This document shows, one piece after another, positions 39,148 to 48,771 of a stretch of DNA of 64,000 nucleotides. The position numbers and the translations under genes were made by a program. The notes beneath the pieces were generated by a model, which saw nothing but the letters and a program-made list of their open reading frames with translations, made no database searches and was not told the DNA's origin. How positions within the stretch are numbered: the stretch's first letter is position 1; every line of letters begins with the position of its first letter. Origin of the DNA: Cognatishimia sp. 1_MG-2023 (lineage in GTDB: Bacteria; Pseudomonadota; Alphaproteobacteria; Rhodobacterales; Rhodobacteraceae); the NCBI RefSeq assembly GCF_030548175.1, contig NZ_JAUORX010000002.1, forward strand, positions 62,001-126,000, written 5' to 3'.

Positions 39148-42045
39148 ATGTGCGCCGACACTCCTGAATATAAACAAACTCTGAACCTGCCAAAAACCAA
39201 CTTTCCAATGCGTGCGGGTCTGCCCAAACGCGAGCCTGAATGGCTAAAGCGTTGGGAAGAGATTGGTGTTTATGACCGCCTTCGTGAAAAAGAAGGCCGC
39301 GAGCCATTCACTTTGCACGATGGCCCTCCTTATGCGAACGGGCATTTGCACATTGGCCACGCGCTGAACAAAACCATCAAAGATATGATCGTGCGCAGCC
39401 ATCAAATGATGGGCTTTGATGCACGCTATGTTCCGGGTTGGGACTGCCACGGTCTGCCAATCGAGTGGAAAATCGAAGAGCAATATCGCAAAAAAGGCAA
39501 AGACAAAGACGCCGTTGATATTGTGGAATTCCGTCAGGAATGCCGTGCATTCGCTGACAGCTGGGTGAAAATCCAGCGCGAGGAATTCAAGCGTCTGGGC
39601 ATCACAGGTAACTGGGAAGATCCGTATCTGACCATGAATTTCCATGCTGAGGCGGTTATCGCCGAAGAATTCATGAAGTTCCTGATGAACGGCACGCTGT
39701 ATCAAGGCTCTAAGCCCGTGATGTGGTCGCCGGTAGAAAAGACTGCACTGGCCGAAGCAGAGATCGAATACCACGATCACCAAAGCCACACGATCTGGGT
39801 TCCGTTCTCTATTGAGAATGGCACGGGCGACTTGGCCGAGGCGCGCGTTGTTATCTGGACAACCACCCCTTGGACAATCCCATCCAACAAAGCCGTCGCT
39901 TACGGCCCTAAGATTTCTTATGGTCTCTATCGTGTTGATGCGACCGAAGAGGAAAGCTGGACCAACCCTGGCGATCTGTATGTGTTTGCTGACACGTTGG
40001 CCGAGGATTGCTTGCAGAAATCTCGTGTCACCGAATTTACCCGTGTACGCGATGTTGCTGCGAACGAATTTGATGGCTTGAACTGTAAGCACCCGTTCAA
40101 CGGCCTCGAAGGGGCCGACGGCTTCTGGGATTATGATGTACCGATGATCGACGGCGATCACGTTACCGATGATGCCGGTACGGGTTTTGTGCATACGGCA
40201 CCGTCGCACGGTGCAGAAGACTATGAGTGCTTTGTTGCGCGCAACTGGATTGATCGCATGACGCATAACGTGGGTGAGGAATCTGAATTCCTGAATCACG
40301 TGCCGTTTTTTGCAGGCCTTCAAGTCTTTGACCGTAAGGGCAAAGAGGGCAAAGCCAACAATGCAGTGATCGCCAAGCTGGTTGAAGCAGGTGGTATCAT
40401 TGCGCGGAGCCGTGTGAAGCACAGCTACCCACACTCTTGGCGCTCTAAGGCTCCGGTTATTTTCCGGAACACGCCGCAATGGTTCGCAAGTGTGGACAAA
40501 GCGGTAGGCGACGGCAAAGACGAGATGGGGACGACCATTCGCGATCGTGCTCTGAACTCGATCGACCAACAGGTAAAGTGGTGGCCTCAAACGGGTCGTA
40601 ACCGTCTGTATTCCATGATCGAATCGCGCCCTGATTGGGTTCTGTCCCGTCAACGTGCTTGGGGCGTGCCGCTGACGTGCTTCACCAAAAAGGGCCTATT
40701 GCCGACTGATCCGGAATTCTTGTTGCGCGATGCGACTGTGAATGCGCGGATCGCTGAGGCGTTTGAAATCGATGGCGCAGACGTTTGGTATTCTGAGGGC
40801 TTCAAAGAGAAGATGCTCGATGGTGTTGCGAACCCTGACGATTACGATCAAGTCTTTGATGTCTTGGACGTTTGGTTTGATTCCGGCTCAACTCACTCGT
40901 TTGTTTTGCGTGATCGTGAAGATGGCACCAAAGACGGCATTGCAGATGTCTATATGGAAGGTACCGATCAACACCGCGGTTGGTTCCACTCTTCGCTTCT
41001 GCAGTCTTGTGGCACCAACGGTCGCGCGCCATACCGCAACGTTGTGACCCACGGCTTTACGCTGGACGAGAAGGGCAACAAGATGTCCAAGTCTTTGGGC
41101 AACACGATTGTTCCAGAGAAGATCGTTCAGCAATATGGTGCGGATATTCTGCGTCTTTGGGTGGCTCAGACAGACTATACCGCTGATCAGCGGATTGGCC
41201 CTGAGATCCTGAAAGGTGTGGCCGACAGCTACCGCCGTTTGCGCAATACCATGCGTTATTTGCTGGCTGCGTTGGGTGATTTCAACGATGCGGATCGAGT
41301 TGAGCCATCGGATATGCCTGAGCTCGAGCGCTGGGTATTGCATCGCATGGCCGAGCTCGATCACAAGGTTCGCGAAGGTTACAAGAGCTTTGATTTCCAA
41401 GGCGTCTTTAGCACCGTGTTCAACTTTGCAACTGTTGAACTATCGGCGTTTTACTTCGATATTCGCAAGGACGCGTTGTACTGCGACGGTGATACGCTGC
41501 GTAGCCGTGCGGCGCGTACCGTTATGGATTTGTTGTTTGAGCGTTTGACAACTTGGTTGGCTCCGATCTTGGTCTTCACAATGGAAGAAGTCTGGCTGGA
41601 GCGGTACACGGACGAAAATGCCTCGGTTCATTTGGTAGACATGCCAGATACCCCAGCGGATTGGCTGGACGAACCGTTGGCCGCGAAATGGGCAAAGGTC
41701 CGCAGCGTGCGTCGTGTTGTTACGGCGGCTCTGGAAGTTCAACGGACGGACAAAGTGATCGGTGCTTCGCTAGAGGCCGCACCTGTCGTGCATGTTCGGG
41801 ATGCTGACGTGCTGGAAGCGCTTAAATCTGTTGCCTTTGATGATATCTGCATCACGTCTGACATTGTGCTTACAGGTGATCCAAGCCCAGCCGAAGCTTT
41901 CCGTTTGCCAGAAATCGAAGGCGTGGGCGTTGTGTTTGAAAAAGCTGACGGTGAGAAGTGCCAGCGTTGCTGGAAGATTTTGCCAGATGTTGGTCGTCAC
42001 GCACATCCAGGTACGTGCGGACGTTGTAACGACGCACTTTCCTAA
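39148..42045 (+). CDS. ileS: Isoleucyl-tRNA synthetase
   Basis: 965 residues from ATG 39148 (AAAGGA 8 bases upstream; a GTG one codon earlier is possible). Class I synthetase motifs: HDGPPYANGHLHIGHALNKT near residue 50-70 (HIGH), WTTTPWTIPSNKA of the editing domain, GWDCHGLPIE, TDQHRGWFHSSLL, and KMSKSLGN. The C-terminal zinc knuckle CQRCWKILPDVGRHAHPGTCGRC is present. The enzyme charges tRNA-Ile. It is a single gene on the + strand with a 270-base leader lacking a recognised riboswitch. Confidence 0.97.
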   Translation: MCADTPEYKQTLNLPKTNFPMRAGLPKREPEWLKRWEEIGVYDRLREKEGREPFTLHDGPPYANGHLHIGHALNKTIKDMIVRSHQMMGFDARYVPGWDCHGLPIEWKIEEQYRKKGKDKDAVDIVEFRQECRAFADSWVKIQREEFKRLGITGNWEDPYLTMNFHAEAVIAEEFMKFLMNGTLYQGSKPVMWSPVEKTALAEAEIEYHDHQSHTIWVPFSIENGTGDLAEARVVIWTTTPWTIPSNKAVAYGPKISYGLYRVDATEEESWTNPGDLYVFADTLAEDCLQKSRVTEFTRVRDVAANEFDGLNCKHPFNGLEGADGFWDYDVPMIDGDHVTDDAGTGFVHTAPSHGAEDYECFVARNWIDRMTHNVGEESEFLNHVPFFAGLQVFDRKGKEGKANNAVIAKLVEAGGIIARSRVKHSYPHSWRSKAPVIFRNTPQWFASVDKAVGDGKDEMGTTIRDRALNSIDQQVKWWPQTGRNRLYSMIESRPDWVLSRQRAWGVPLTCFTKKGLLPTDPEFLLRDATVNARIAEAFEIDGADVWYSEGFKEKMLDGVANPDDYDQVFDVLDVWFDSGSTHSFVLRDREDGTKDGIADVYMEGTDQHRGWFHSSLLQSCGTNGRAPYRNVVTHGFTLDEKGNKMSKSLGNTIVPEKIVQQYGADILRLWVAQTDYTADQRIGPEILKGVADSYRRLRNTMRYLLAALGDFNDADRVEPSDMPELERWVLHRMAELDHKVREGYKSFDFQGVFSTVFNFATVELSAFYFDIRKDALYCDGDTLRSRAARTVMDLLFERLTTWLAPILVFTMEEVWLERYTDENASVHLVDMPDTPADWLDEPLAAKWAKVRSVRRVVTAALEVQRTDKVIGASLEAAPVVHVRDADVLEALKSVAFDDICITSDIVLTGDPSPAEAFRLPEIEGVGVVFEKADGEKCQRCWKILPDVGRHAHPGTCGRCNDALS

Positions 42046-42144
42046 GACTGATCTTGATTGGCCGCTCTGTTGTTAGGGTGGCCAATCGATACAATTTGTC
42101 CGCTCTAGAGATGCTACAATTCAGAGCACGGGATAACGCGGGTT

Positions 42145-42161
42145 GCGCTTGCCGCAAGCGC
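42145..42161. repeat. Short hairpin GCGCTTG-CCG-CAAGCGC just before the alkyltransferase
   Basis: Perfect 7-bp arms with a 3-base loop, ending 11 bases before the first likely ATG. It could hide the translation start, act as an attenuator for the upstream transcript, or be incidental. Confidence 0.4.
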
Positions 42162-42172
42162 TTGGCATCTTC

Positions 42173-42634
42173 ATGCAAATGAACACCACCTCACTTGAAA
42201 CACCTGTTGGCCCGCTCTCTATCACCGAGGATAGCGGGGCTATTGTTAGTGTTGGTTGGACGTGGGAGGGCGAGAGCCAATCCTTATTGTTGGATCAAGC
42301 CGTGGAGCAGCTGAAAGCATATTTCGCTAAAGAATTGAGTGCCTTTGATCTGCCGCTTTCAGTGTCCGGTTCAAAATTTCAGCAAGACGTATGCACCGAA
42401 ATGTTGAAGATCCCGCTAGGGGAAACACGCACATATGGCGACATTGCCAAGGCACTGAACTGCGCCGCACAGCCTGTTGGCAATGCCTGCGGCGGCAATC
42501 CAATTCCAGTTATTATTCCTTGCCACCGCGTCATGGGAGCAGGGGGTAGGCTGACTGGATTCTCGGGATTGGGTGGTGTTGATACCAAAGTAGCGCTGCT
42601 GATCCACGAAGGAGCAGCAGGCCTTTTAATCTAA
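42173..42634 (+). CDS. Methylated-DNA-[protein]-cysteine S-methyltransferase
   Basis: 153 residues from ATG 42173 (ATG 42179 also possible; neither has a good Shine-Dalgarno). The reactive cysteine is in IPVIIPCHRVMG (C117), preceded by TYGDIAKALNCAAQPVGNACGGNPIP and followed by GRLTGFSGLGGVDTKVALL, the usual MGMT/Ogt signature. It removes alkyl groups from O6-alkylguanine once per protein molecule. It converges with pcs, with stop codons overlapping by 4 bases. Confidence 0.92.
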   Translation: MQMNTTSLETPVGPLSITEDSGAIVSVGWTWEGESQSLLLDQAVEQLKAYFAKELSAFDLPLSVSGSKFQQDVCTEMLKIPLGETRTYGDIAKALNCAAQPVGNACGGNPIPVIIPCHRVMGAGGRLTGFSGLGGVDTKVALLIHEGAAGLLI

Positions 42635-43323
42635 CCGCGCTCTGGGATGATTTGCTGAACGACGCCTACAAGAAGTAAGTAGACCGACGTCACGACCAAC
42701 CCCCAATGCGCCCAGCTGTCTGGGTGGAAATCGACCCAAGCGGCCCAGCCTGCGAAAAACGTCCAAGCCAACGCCATCGGTAGAGAAACCGCGCGCCATC
42801 TTTCGGTGCGGACAGGGTGAATGAAGCGTAACGGTAAAAACATAGCGACGGCTAAGGCTGTTACGAGCCCTAAGCTGACCCAAAAGTTTGGTTCTACAGC
42901 AAATATGACGAGGATCAGCATATTCCAGCATCCGGGAAAGCCGGAAAAGGAGTTGTCCTTTGTCTTCATGCGGGTGTCCGCGAAATACATCGCCGATGCA
43001 AAGGTGATTAAGATGATCGCGACCCAACCAGTCCATCCATCCATTAATCCGGACTTGAAGAGAGCGAAGGCGGGAATGAAAACATAGGTGAGGTAGTCGA
43101 TGATTAGGTCAAGAAGCACGCCATCAAATTCGGGTGCAAATTTTTTGACGTTGTAACGGCGCGCCAAGGGGCCATCAATTCCGTCAACGGCAAAGGCAAC
43201 AACAAGCCATAGGAACATCAAGCTCCACTCTTCGTCGACAGCCGCCAGCATGGCGAGCATGGCGAAAACGGCGCCGGTCGCTGTTAATAAATGAACTGAA
43301 AGTGCTTTAATTTGAGAGGTCAT
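42631..43323 (-). CDS. pcs: Phosphatidylcholine synthase
   Basis: 230 residues from ATG 43323 (a longer frame exists; the Shine-Dalgarno is weak either way). The CDP-alcohol phosphotransferase motif is intact: D47, D50, G51, A54, R55, G68, D72, D76 in VDGIDGPLARRYN...FDGVLLDLIID. About seven to eight membrane segments. Pcs of alphaproteobacteria condenses choline with CDP-diacylglycerol, giving phosphatidylcholine without methylation. Single gene. Confidence 0.9.
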   Translation of the reverse strand: MTSQIKALSVHLLTATGAVFAMLAMLAAVDEEWSLMFLWLVVAFAVDGIDGPLARRYNVKKFAPEFDGVLLDLIIDYLTYVFIPAFALFKSGLMDGWTGWVAIILITFASAMYFADTRMKTKDNSFSGFPGCWNMLILVIFAVEPNFWVSLGLVTALAVAMFLPLRFIHPVRTERWRAVSLPMALAWTFFAGWAAWVDFHPDSWAHWGLVVTSVYLLLVGVVQQIIPERG

Positions 43324-43389
43324 AAAATCGTCATGACCCAAAATTGCACAGATGGCAATGTGCGCCACCTCAAAGGCGGCGCATTCCTA

Positions 43390-44709
43390 TTATTTTACAA
43401 TCTGCTCGTCTTTTACAAACATGTTCGCCCAAGCACGATCAATCAGGTCTGGTGACATCTGATTTGGAATGCCCTCGAACTCGCAAATTGAAATCATTTG
43501 GTCGATTAAGAAGACTGGCTGATAGTTTGCGTAGATGTTGTCGATCGTAGGGTATTTCTTTTGCAAAAGATGTATCAACGTCGCCTCATCCAACGGCACA
43601 CCTTTTTTGCGTGCAACCATTGCGAAAATCTTTAGAAAGTCTTCCTGATTTGGGCCGTCGATTTTGATCTTAAAGAAGATCCGGCGTAGGGCCGCTTGGT
43701 CAAAAATTTCGTTTGGATGGAAGTTGGTTGAAAAGACGACCAACGTATCAAAAGGCGTTTCGAACTTTTCACCCGATTGCAACGCAAGGATATCGCGGCT
43801 TTCCTCTAGCGGAACAATCCAGCGGTTCACAAGCGCCTGCGGAGGCTCTTGTTGGCGACCAAGGTCATCGACAATGAAGATCCCGCCGGCCGCCTTGAGC
43901 TGCAGAGGGGCCTGATAGGTGCGGGCGGTTGGGTTGTAGACCAAGTCCAGCATGCTTAGCGTCAATTCACCACCAGTAATAACCGTTGGGCGATCACAGC
44001 GGACATAGCGGCTGTCAAAACTACGGATACGACGAAGACTGTTCGGGTCGTCGATTTCTTGCTCCGCTTTGGAATGCACGATGGGGTCGTATACGGTGAT
44101 AACCTGACCGGCATATTCGATTGCCCGTGGGACATAAACTTTGTCGCCCATCGCGTCACGGATACCGTTTGAGATAGACGATTTACCATTGCCCGGAGGT
44201 CCGTACATCAGGATTGAACGCCCGGCAGATACAGCAGGTCCGAGGTGGTCAAGTAAGCTGTCTGGCAAGATCAAATGGCCCATAGCACCGGTCAGTTGCT
44301 TGCGCGTGACCTGGATATTTCGAATGGATTGACGTTTGATTTGCTCGCCATAAACGGCCAAGGGCACGGGCATTGCGCCAAAGTACTCGGACTGTGCCAA
44401 AGCGTCTAAGGCACGTTGTTTTCCAGCGTCAGTTAGTTGGTAGCCCATCTCATTGCCGTTATTGGCGTTTAAGGTACCTGTTGCCTCGAGAAAGCGCTGC
44501 TCGCGGGCCATATCTATAAGTTCTTGTGTCACAGCCGAAGGCAGGCAAATGGCTGCGGCAACCTCTGAAACCATGTCGATGTTTTTGCGGAACATGGTCT
44601 TTAACAAGATGTCGCGCATCATAACGATCGGCAATTGCATGTCCTCAAGCCGTTTGGGGACAGGTGGGGCAATGACCGTGGTCGCGGGTTGTTGCATTGG
44701 CATGTTCAT
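43390..44709 (-). CDS. AAA ATPase at the end of the Tad locus
   Basis: 439 residues from ATG 44709 (AAAGG upstream). The N-terminal 150 residues are helical and may be winged-helix-like (DILLKTMFRKNIDMVSEVAAAICLP, FLEATG, YQLTDAGKQRALDAL). The P-loop ILMYGPPGNGKSS lies near residue 195, Walker B IFIVDDLG, sensor FSTNFHP, and an ALRRIFFKIKI arginine finger. I recall such ATPases adjacent to Rhodobacteraceae tad genes; their exact role is unclear. It is 144 bases after the prepilin peptidase and probably in the same unit. Confidence 0.8.
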   Translation of the reverse strand: MNMPMQQPATTVIAPPVPKRLEDMQLPIVMMRDILLKTMFRKNIDMVSEVAAAICLPSAVTQELIDMAREQRFLEATGTLNANNGNEMGYQLTDAGKQRALDALAQSEYFGAMPVPLAVYGEQIKRQSIRNIQVTRKQLTGAMGHLILPDSLLDHLGPAVSAGRSILMYGPPGNGKSSISNGIRDAMGDKVYVPRAIEYAGQVITVYDPIVHSKAEQEIDDPNSLRRIRSFDSRYVRCDRPTVITGGELTLSMLDLVYNPTARTYQAPLQLKAAGGIFIVDDLGRQQEPPQALVNRWIVPLEESRDILALQSGEKFETPFDTLVVFSTNFHPNEIFDQAALRRIFFKIKIDGPNQEDFLKIFAMVARKKGVPLDEATLIHLLQKKYPTIDNIYANYQPVFLIDQMISICEFEGIPNQMSPDLIDRAWANMFVKDEQIVK

Positions 44710-44853
44710 GGTTAAGCCTTTGGCGTTACGCAAAATGGATTGCGCCCTATGATGCGGATGAACATGGCAGGAATTGGGCAGTACAACGGCCTTTGCTTGC
44801 GAAAGCAAATCGCACGTCTCGTTGAGGTGACTAATCTTAAGCGGAGTGCTGCG

Positions 44854-45348
44854 TTAGGTGCCCTGTAAGACACCTAAGACCAAATAGATGGTCAGTGCGC
44901 CACCTAGGGCCAAGCCCATAGGGAATTCTTTCTTTTTCGACCAGCTTTCCCATTCCGGAACGAGGGATCGAATTGGGCTATTCTTGGCGACCCGGTGGGT
45001 AACCCATGCCGCTAAGAGTGTCGCGGCAAAGATCAGCGCAACGCGGGAAATGTCTGGGACCGCGATCAATGGTGCCGCCGCCGCTGCAAATTTTGCATCT
45101 CCAGCGCCCACAACGCCTGCGGCGTTGAACAGGATACCTATGACAAGCACCGCAATCAGGTGAGTGTAGCGCCAAAGATAAGTTTCAAACGGAAGAGCAA
45201 TCAAACCAACGATCACGAATACAAGCGTTAAGGCCACGACCGTGTAATTTGGAATGCGCATGGAGCGCATATCGCTCCAGGCAACGTAGAAACAAATTGG
45301 CGCGACAAAAGGCAAGAACCATAGCGCCGCCGAAGCAGAGATATGCAT
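44854..45348 (-). CDS. Type IV prepilin peptidase, TadV/CpaA type
   Basis: 164 residues, multiple membrane segments. The two catalytic aspartates of A24 peptidases sit in YVAWSDMRSMRIPN and GVVGAGDAKFAAA. CpaA/TadV cleaves Flp-type prepilins and pseudopilins after the glycine of their leader. Its likely substrates, two Flp-like pilins, are encoded upstream in the same locus. The start shares one base with the preceding TPR gene's end. Confidence 0.9.
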   Translation of the reverse strand: MHISASAALWFLPFVAPICFYVAWSDMRSMRIPNYTVVALTLVFVIVGLIALPFETYLWRYTHLIAVLVIGILFNAAGVVGAGDAKFAAAAAPLIAVPDISRVALIFAATLLAAWVTHRVAKNSPIRSLVPEWESWSKKKEFPMGLALGGALTIYLVLGVLQGT

Positions 45349-46196
45349 TAGGTGGCTTCCAAAGCTCTTAGGCTACGAACAGCCGTTTCAAAATGTTGTG
45401 GATGTGTGTCGATGGCTTCGCGCAAAAGCGCCTTGCCAATTTCCACATCGCTTTGCTTGATCGCAGACAGGGCCATCGTGTGCAGCAATTGGGCTTTTTC
45501 TGTTTGCTCAAGTGGGATCACTGGCAATGAGTAATTTCGCTGTGCAGCACGTGCTAGGACAAGGTTGTTCTTTGCAGTGAACAAGCTGGTGTCTTGTTTA
45601 ATGGCATCCAAGAAAAGGCGCTCTGCCGCAGTAAAGTCTCCGCGGGTCAATTTGGAATAACCCCAGTTGTTCAAAACACCTGATGGCCGTGTTGTAAGGC
45701 CAACTGCTGTTTCATAAAAGCTATCGGCTTTTTTCCACTCTTTGGCGGAATCCGCGACCATTGCTTCTAAGCGATAGCGCTTGAATGTCTCATGGGTTGG
45801 CGCAACTTGATCAAGCTCTGCGTCGGCATCTTCCCAATTTCCAGATCTAATGAGAGCATCTGCAAGGTCAACACGGTCATTGCTGGTTGAGTCTGGGTGC
45901 TTAACGACGCGACGCCATGCGCTTACAGCTTCTGTGTGTCGTTTTGCACGGATCAAGGAGATCGCAAGGCCACGCATGATATCAATGCGATCGGGCTTTT
46001 CACTTAAAGTCCGAGAGAAGTAGGCCACGGATTCATTCGGGTCCGCAATTGTCAACATGATGTCTGACAGGTTTGCTTCGTCGATGGCATTCACGCTTTC
46101 AAGCGCACGATCAACATTCGCGTCGCCAGCTTTTTCGCAAGCGGCAACCAGAAGAGAGGCGCAAAGGCCTAAACTCATCAAAATAGTGTGGCGCAT
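45348..46196 (-). CDS. TPR lipoprotein of the Tad locus
   Basis: 282 residues with a lipoprotein signal: LCASLLVAAC, cysteine 20. Several tetratricopeptide-like helices follow (PDRIDIMRGLAISLIRAKRHTEAVSAWRRVV, DRVDLADALIRSGNWEDADAELDQV, VLNNWGYSKLTRGDFTAAERLFLDAI). TPR lipoproteins of Tad systems (TadD family) help assemble the secretin at the outer membrane. Two adjacent TPR lipoproteins are present; this is the longer. It lies 25 bases after the other. Confidence 0.8.
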   Translation of the reverse strand: MRHTILMSLGLCASLLVAACEKAGDANVDRALESVNAIDEANLSDIMLTIADPNESVAYFSRTLSEKPDRIDIMRGLAISLIRAKRHTEAVSAWRRVVKHPDSTSNDRVDLADALIRSGNWEDADAELDQVAPTHETFKRYRLEAMVADSAKEWKKADSFYETAVGLTTRPSGVLNNWGYSKLTRGDFTAAERLFLDAIKQDTSLFTAKNNLVLARAAQRNYSLPVIPLEQTEKAQLLHTMALSAIKQSDVEIGKALLREAIDTHPQHFETAVRSLRALEAT

Positions 46197-46221
46197 TTTC
46201 TGCGTCCTTTACTGCTCTAAC

Positions 46222-46797
46222 CTAGGGTGTCTTCTGGAGCAGGTAATCGTTGCTGCCCCGGCGCACCAATTTGAATTCTTCTTTTAGTTGGGTCTCATCA
46301 TAGTCTGGGTTTTCGATTTTTGCGAGGGCCAAGCGTAAATTGTCGCGAATTGCGTCACTTTCGCCATTATCGAGCGCGAAAGCTTGTTTGAAAATTTGTG
46401 CAGCTTCTGCGATTTTTCCTCGTTCCATTAGAACAACTCCCAAATTGTTCCAAGACTCGGGGCGCGTTTTGTCAGCATCGATGGCTTCGCGTAAGGTCTT
46501 TTCGGCCTGCCCCAAACGGCCCAACGCAAGATTTGCACTACCAATTCCAGCAAGAACATCAGATGTAAGCCCTTGTCCAATCGCAGCACGTGAATAGGCA
46601 CGGATTGCCAACTCGTATTCCCCTGCATCCATCAATCGGTGACCAACGAGTAGCCCGCTTTCTGATTGCGCGCGCGTGTCACGACTTGGGGCGTAAGGGC
46701 TGTTCTTAGACGCACTTAGGCCGCCTTGCGAGCAGGCGGCCAAAGTAAAACAGGTTATTGCGGTTACAGCTACAAGAGCTGCGCGTTTAAGCAACAT
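46222..46797 (-). CDS. TPR lipoprotein TadD-like
   Basis: 191 residues with lipobox TLAAC (cysteine 22) after a hydrophobic signal. TPR units: GLLVGHRLMDAGEYELAIRAYSRA, LTSDVLAGIGSANLALGRLGQAEKTLREAI, PESWNNLGVVLMERGKIAEAAQIFKQAFAL. This fits TadD, the secretin pilotin-type lipoprotein. It follows tadC by 9 bases. Confidence 0.83.
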   Translation of the reverse strand: MLLKRAALVAVTAITCFTLAACSQGGLSASKNSPYAPSRDTRAQSESGLLVGHRLMDAGEYELAIRAYSRAAIGQGLTSDVLAGIGSANLALGRLGQAEKTLREAIDADKTRPESWNNLGVVLMERGKIAEAAQIFKQAFALDNGESDAIRDNLRLALAKIENPDYDETQLKEEFKLVRRGSNDYLLQKTP

Positions 46798-46806
46798 TGT
46801 CTGACG

Positions 46807-47787
46807 CTATTGTCCCATTTGGGTGATGTTAATAACTGATGGTGAAACCAAGATAATCAAAAGTGGCGGTACCGTCAGCATCATTGTTGCAAGGGTCATC
46901 TTTGTTGGCAACTTGTTTGCAGCCTCTTCAGCGCGCATCACGCGTTTGTCACGCATCTCTGCAGAATAAACACGTAGTGCATCGGAGATCGGAGTACCAA
47001 AAGCTGCCGATTGGTTCATAACGGTTACAAAACTCGACACATCCAACACGTCGCAACGCTCTGCCATGTCGTTCATAACGGTTGTTTTATCTTTACCCGC
47101 TTTCATTTCGTGGGCAACGATTTCATATTCTTGCGCCAAAGAGGGATAGCTTGCACGGAGCTCTCCGGCAACGCGCACGATAGCTTGATCCAAAGACTGC
47201 CCAGCCTCAACACATACAAGCATCATATCCAAGCTATCTGGGAAACCGTTGATAATTTCTTCTTTGCGCTCTTCGATTCGACGGGTAATCCAGTACTTTG
47301 GCAAGAAGTATCCTGCAGCACCTGGGCCAAGAACAAACATCAACGTTTGCTGCGTTGTTGCTGTGTCAGGATCAAGGGCCGTTAGGTAGTATACAACACC
47401 CAAAACCAGCCCAATAATACCTAAAGAAAATTGCGCCAAGTAGAACGCACGGACCGCATCTTTTGATTGATAGCCGGCTTTAAGCAGTTTCATTTGAATG
47501 GAAGACAGCTCTTCCTCATTCTGAGGTTCCAAAAACGATTTATACTTAGCCAGCTTCTGGTTTTCCGACGCGCGGCGTAGCTTCTCTTTATTTGAGTTCG
47601 CCGCGGCATTCGACGTGCCCTCTCGGCCAACTTTGTTCAAGCGTGCCATGGGGTCGTTTTTGTCTTGCATCATTAAGATAATAGCAAACGCTATGATCAT
47701 GATGCCAATACCACCGACTGCAATGATTGGCCCGAAAGGTCCAAGAGCGCCAGTTAGAAGATCTGCTACCGTATCAAAAAATGCCAT
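46807..47787 (-). CDS. tadC: Tad platform protein TadC
   Basis: 326 residues of the type II secretion F / TadC family. One hydrophobic segment near the N-terminus (FGPIIAVGGIGIMIIAFAIILMM), two further ones near 115-150, and one at the C-terminus (LATMMLTVPPLLIILVSP). The F-domain core FPDSLDMMLVCVEAGQSLDQAIVRVAGEL and a second with GTPISDALRVYSAEMRDKRVMRAEEAANKLPTKM are clear. With TadB it forms the inner-membrane platform driven by CpaF. It lies 10 bases from tadB. Confidence 0.9.
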   Translation of the reverse strand: MAFFDTVADLLTGALGPFGPIIAVGGIGIMIIAFAIILMMQDKNDPMARLNKVGREGTSNAAANSNKEKLRRASENQKLAKYKSFLEPQNEEELSSIQMKLLKAGYQSKDAVRAFYLAQFSLGIIGLVLGVVYYLTALDPDTATTQQTLMFVLGPGAAGYFLPKYWITRRIEERKEEIINGFPDSLDMMLVCVEAGQSLDQAIVRVAGELRASYPSLAQEYEIVAHEMKAGKDKTTVMNDMAERCDVLDVSSFVTVMNQSAAFGTPISDALRVYSAEMRDKRVMRAEEAANKLPTKMTLATMMLTVPPLLIILVSPSVINITQMGQ

Positions 47788-47797
47788 CTTTAACGCC

Positions 47798-48766
47798 TCA
47801 AACTTTAATGTTGGTTAGTACACGCATTACGAACAAGTTCGCTGCTAGGAAGAGCCCTACCGCAATGCACCCGGGAATGAACCAAGGATGAGGTGCGACT
47901 TCGTCATAGTAGTGTGGGTCTGACAAGTTGATGAAGATCAGAGCAGCCACCGGAAAACCCGATAGGAATTTTCCTGACCATTTCGCCTCGGCTGTGATCG
48001 CCTTTACACGGCGGAATAGACGGAATCGTGCGCGAATAACTTTGGATAGACCCGCTAGGATTTCGGCCAAGTTACCACCCGATTGTTGTTGGATTGAAAC
48101 AGCAACAGCGAGAAAACGCATATCTTGCATGTCTAACCGCTCGGCCATTTCTTTGAGTGATTCACCAACGTCACGGCCATAGGCATTTTCATCGGCGATG
48201 ATCCCAAATTCGGTTGCCAGCGGATCTGGTGTTTCTTTCGCAACAATTTGAATGGCTGAAGAGAAGGGGTGGCCAACACGTAAACTACGTACCATTAATT
48301 CGATAGCATCCGGCAATTGCTCTTCGATCATTGAAATACGCTTGCCCGCTTTGATGCTGATCCACGTGTAAACACCGCCAATTCCCATCACTGCAGAGAT
48401 CACTGCATTTGTTGCTGGGCCAGAAGCTGTACCAATTGTTAGCCCAACGAAGGCAACGGCTGCGAGAACAAGCATCATCAGCATTAATTGCTTAGGGGAA
48501 AACGCGATTGCTGCTCTTTGAGCTTTTGCAGCCAGCATGGAATATAGCGGAATTGAGCGGGATTTGGCGTGTTGCGCCATTTCCTTGCGCAATTGCTCAA
48601 GAACATCTTGCCGCGCTGTGCCGCGTTCTAGCATTTCCAAGCGGCGGCTTACTTTGTTGTTTAGACTGATAGATTTACCGAAAATCGTCAGATAAGCGCC
48701 TTCGACCAACACGAGGACGCCGACAAAGATCAGACCGTAGATCAGGAGTTCTGGGCTAATGGGCAT
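47798..48766 (-). CDS. tadB: Tad platform protein TadB
   Basis: 322 residues with an N-terminal membrane segment (LLIYGLIFVGVLVLVEGAYLTIF) and further ones near 95-140 and 270-315. The F-domain core is LPDAIELMVRSLRVGHPFSSAIQIVAKE, then GRDVGESLKEMAERLDMQDMRFLAVAVSIQQQSGGNLAEILAGLSKVIRARFRLFRRVKAITAEAKWSG in outline. It pairs with TadC. The stop of CpaF lies 5 bases upstream of its start. Confidence 0.9.
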   Translation of the reverse strand: MPISPELLIYGLIFVGVLVLVEGAYLTIFGKSISLNNKVSRRLEMLERGTARQDVLEQLRKEMAQHAKSRSIPLYSMLAAKAQRAAIAFSPKQLMLMMLVLAAVAFVGLTIGTASGPATNAVISAVMGIGGVYTWISIKAGKRISMIEEQLPDAIELMVRSLRVGHPFSSAIQIVAKETPDPLATEFGIIADENAYGRDVGESLKEMAERLDMQDMRFLAVAVSIQQQSGGNLAEILAGLSKVIRARFRLFRRVKAITAEAKWSGKFLSGFPVAALIFINLSDPHYYDEVAPHPWFIPGCIAVGLFLAANLFVMRVLTNIKV

Positions 48767-48771
48767 TGCGC

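Noticed and set aside
39244-40653. 469-residue open frame opposite ileS
   Set aside because: It lies wholly inside the well-supported ileS gene on the other strand and shows no domain; a shadow frame.
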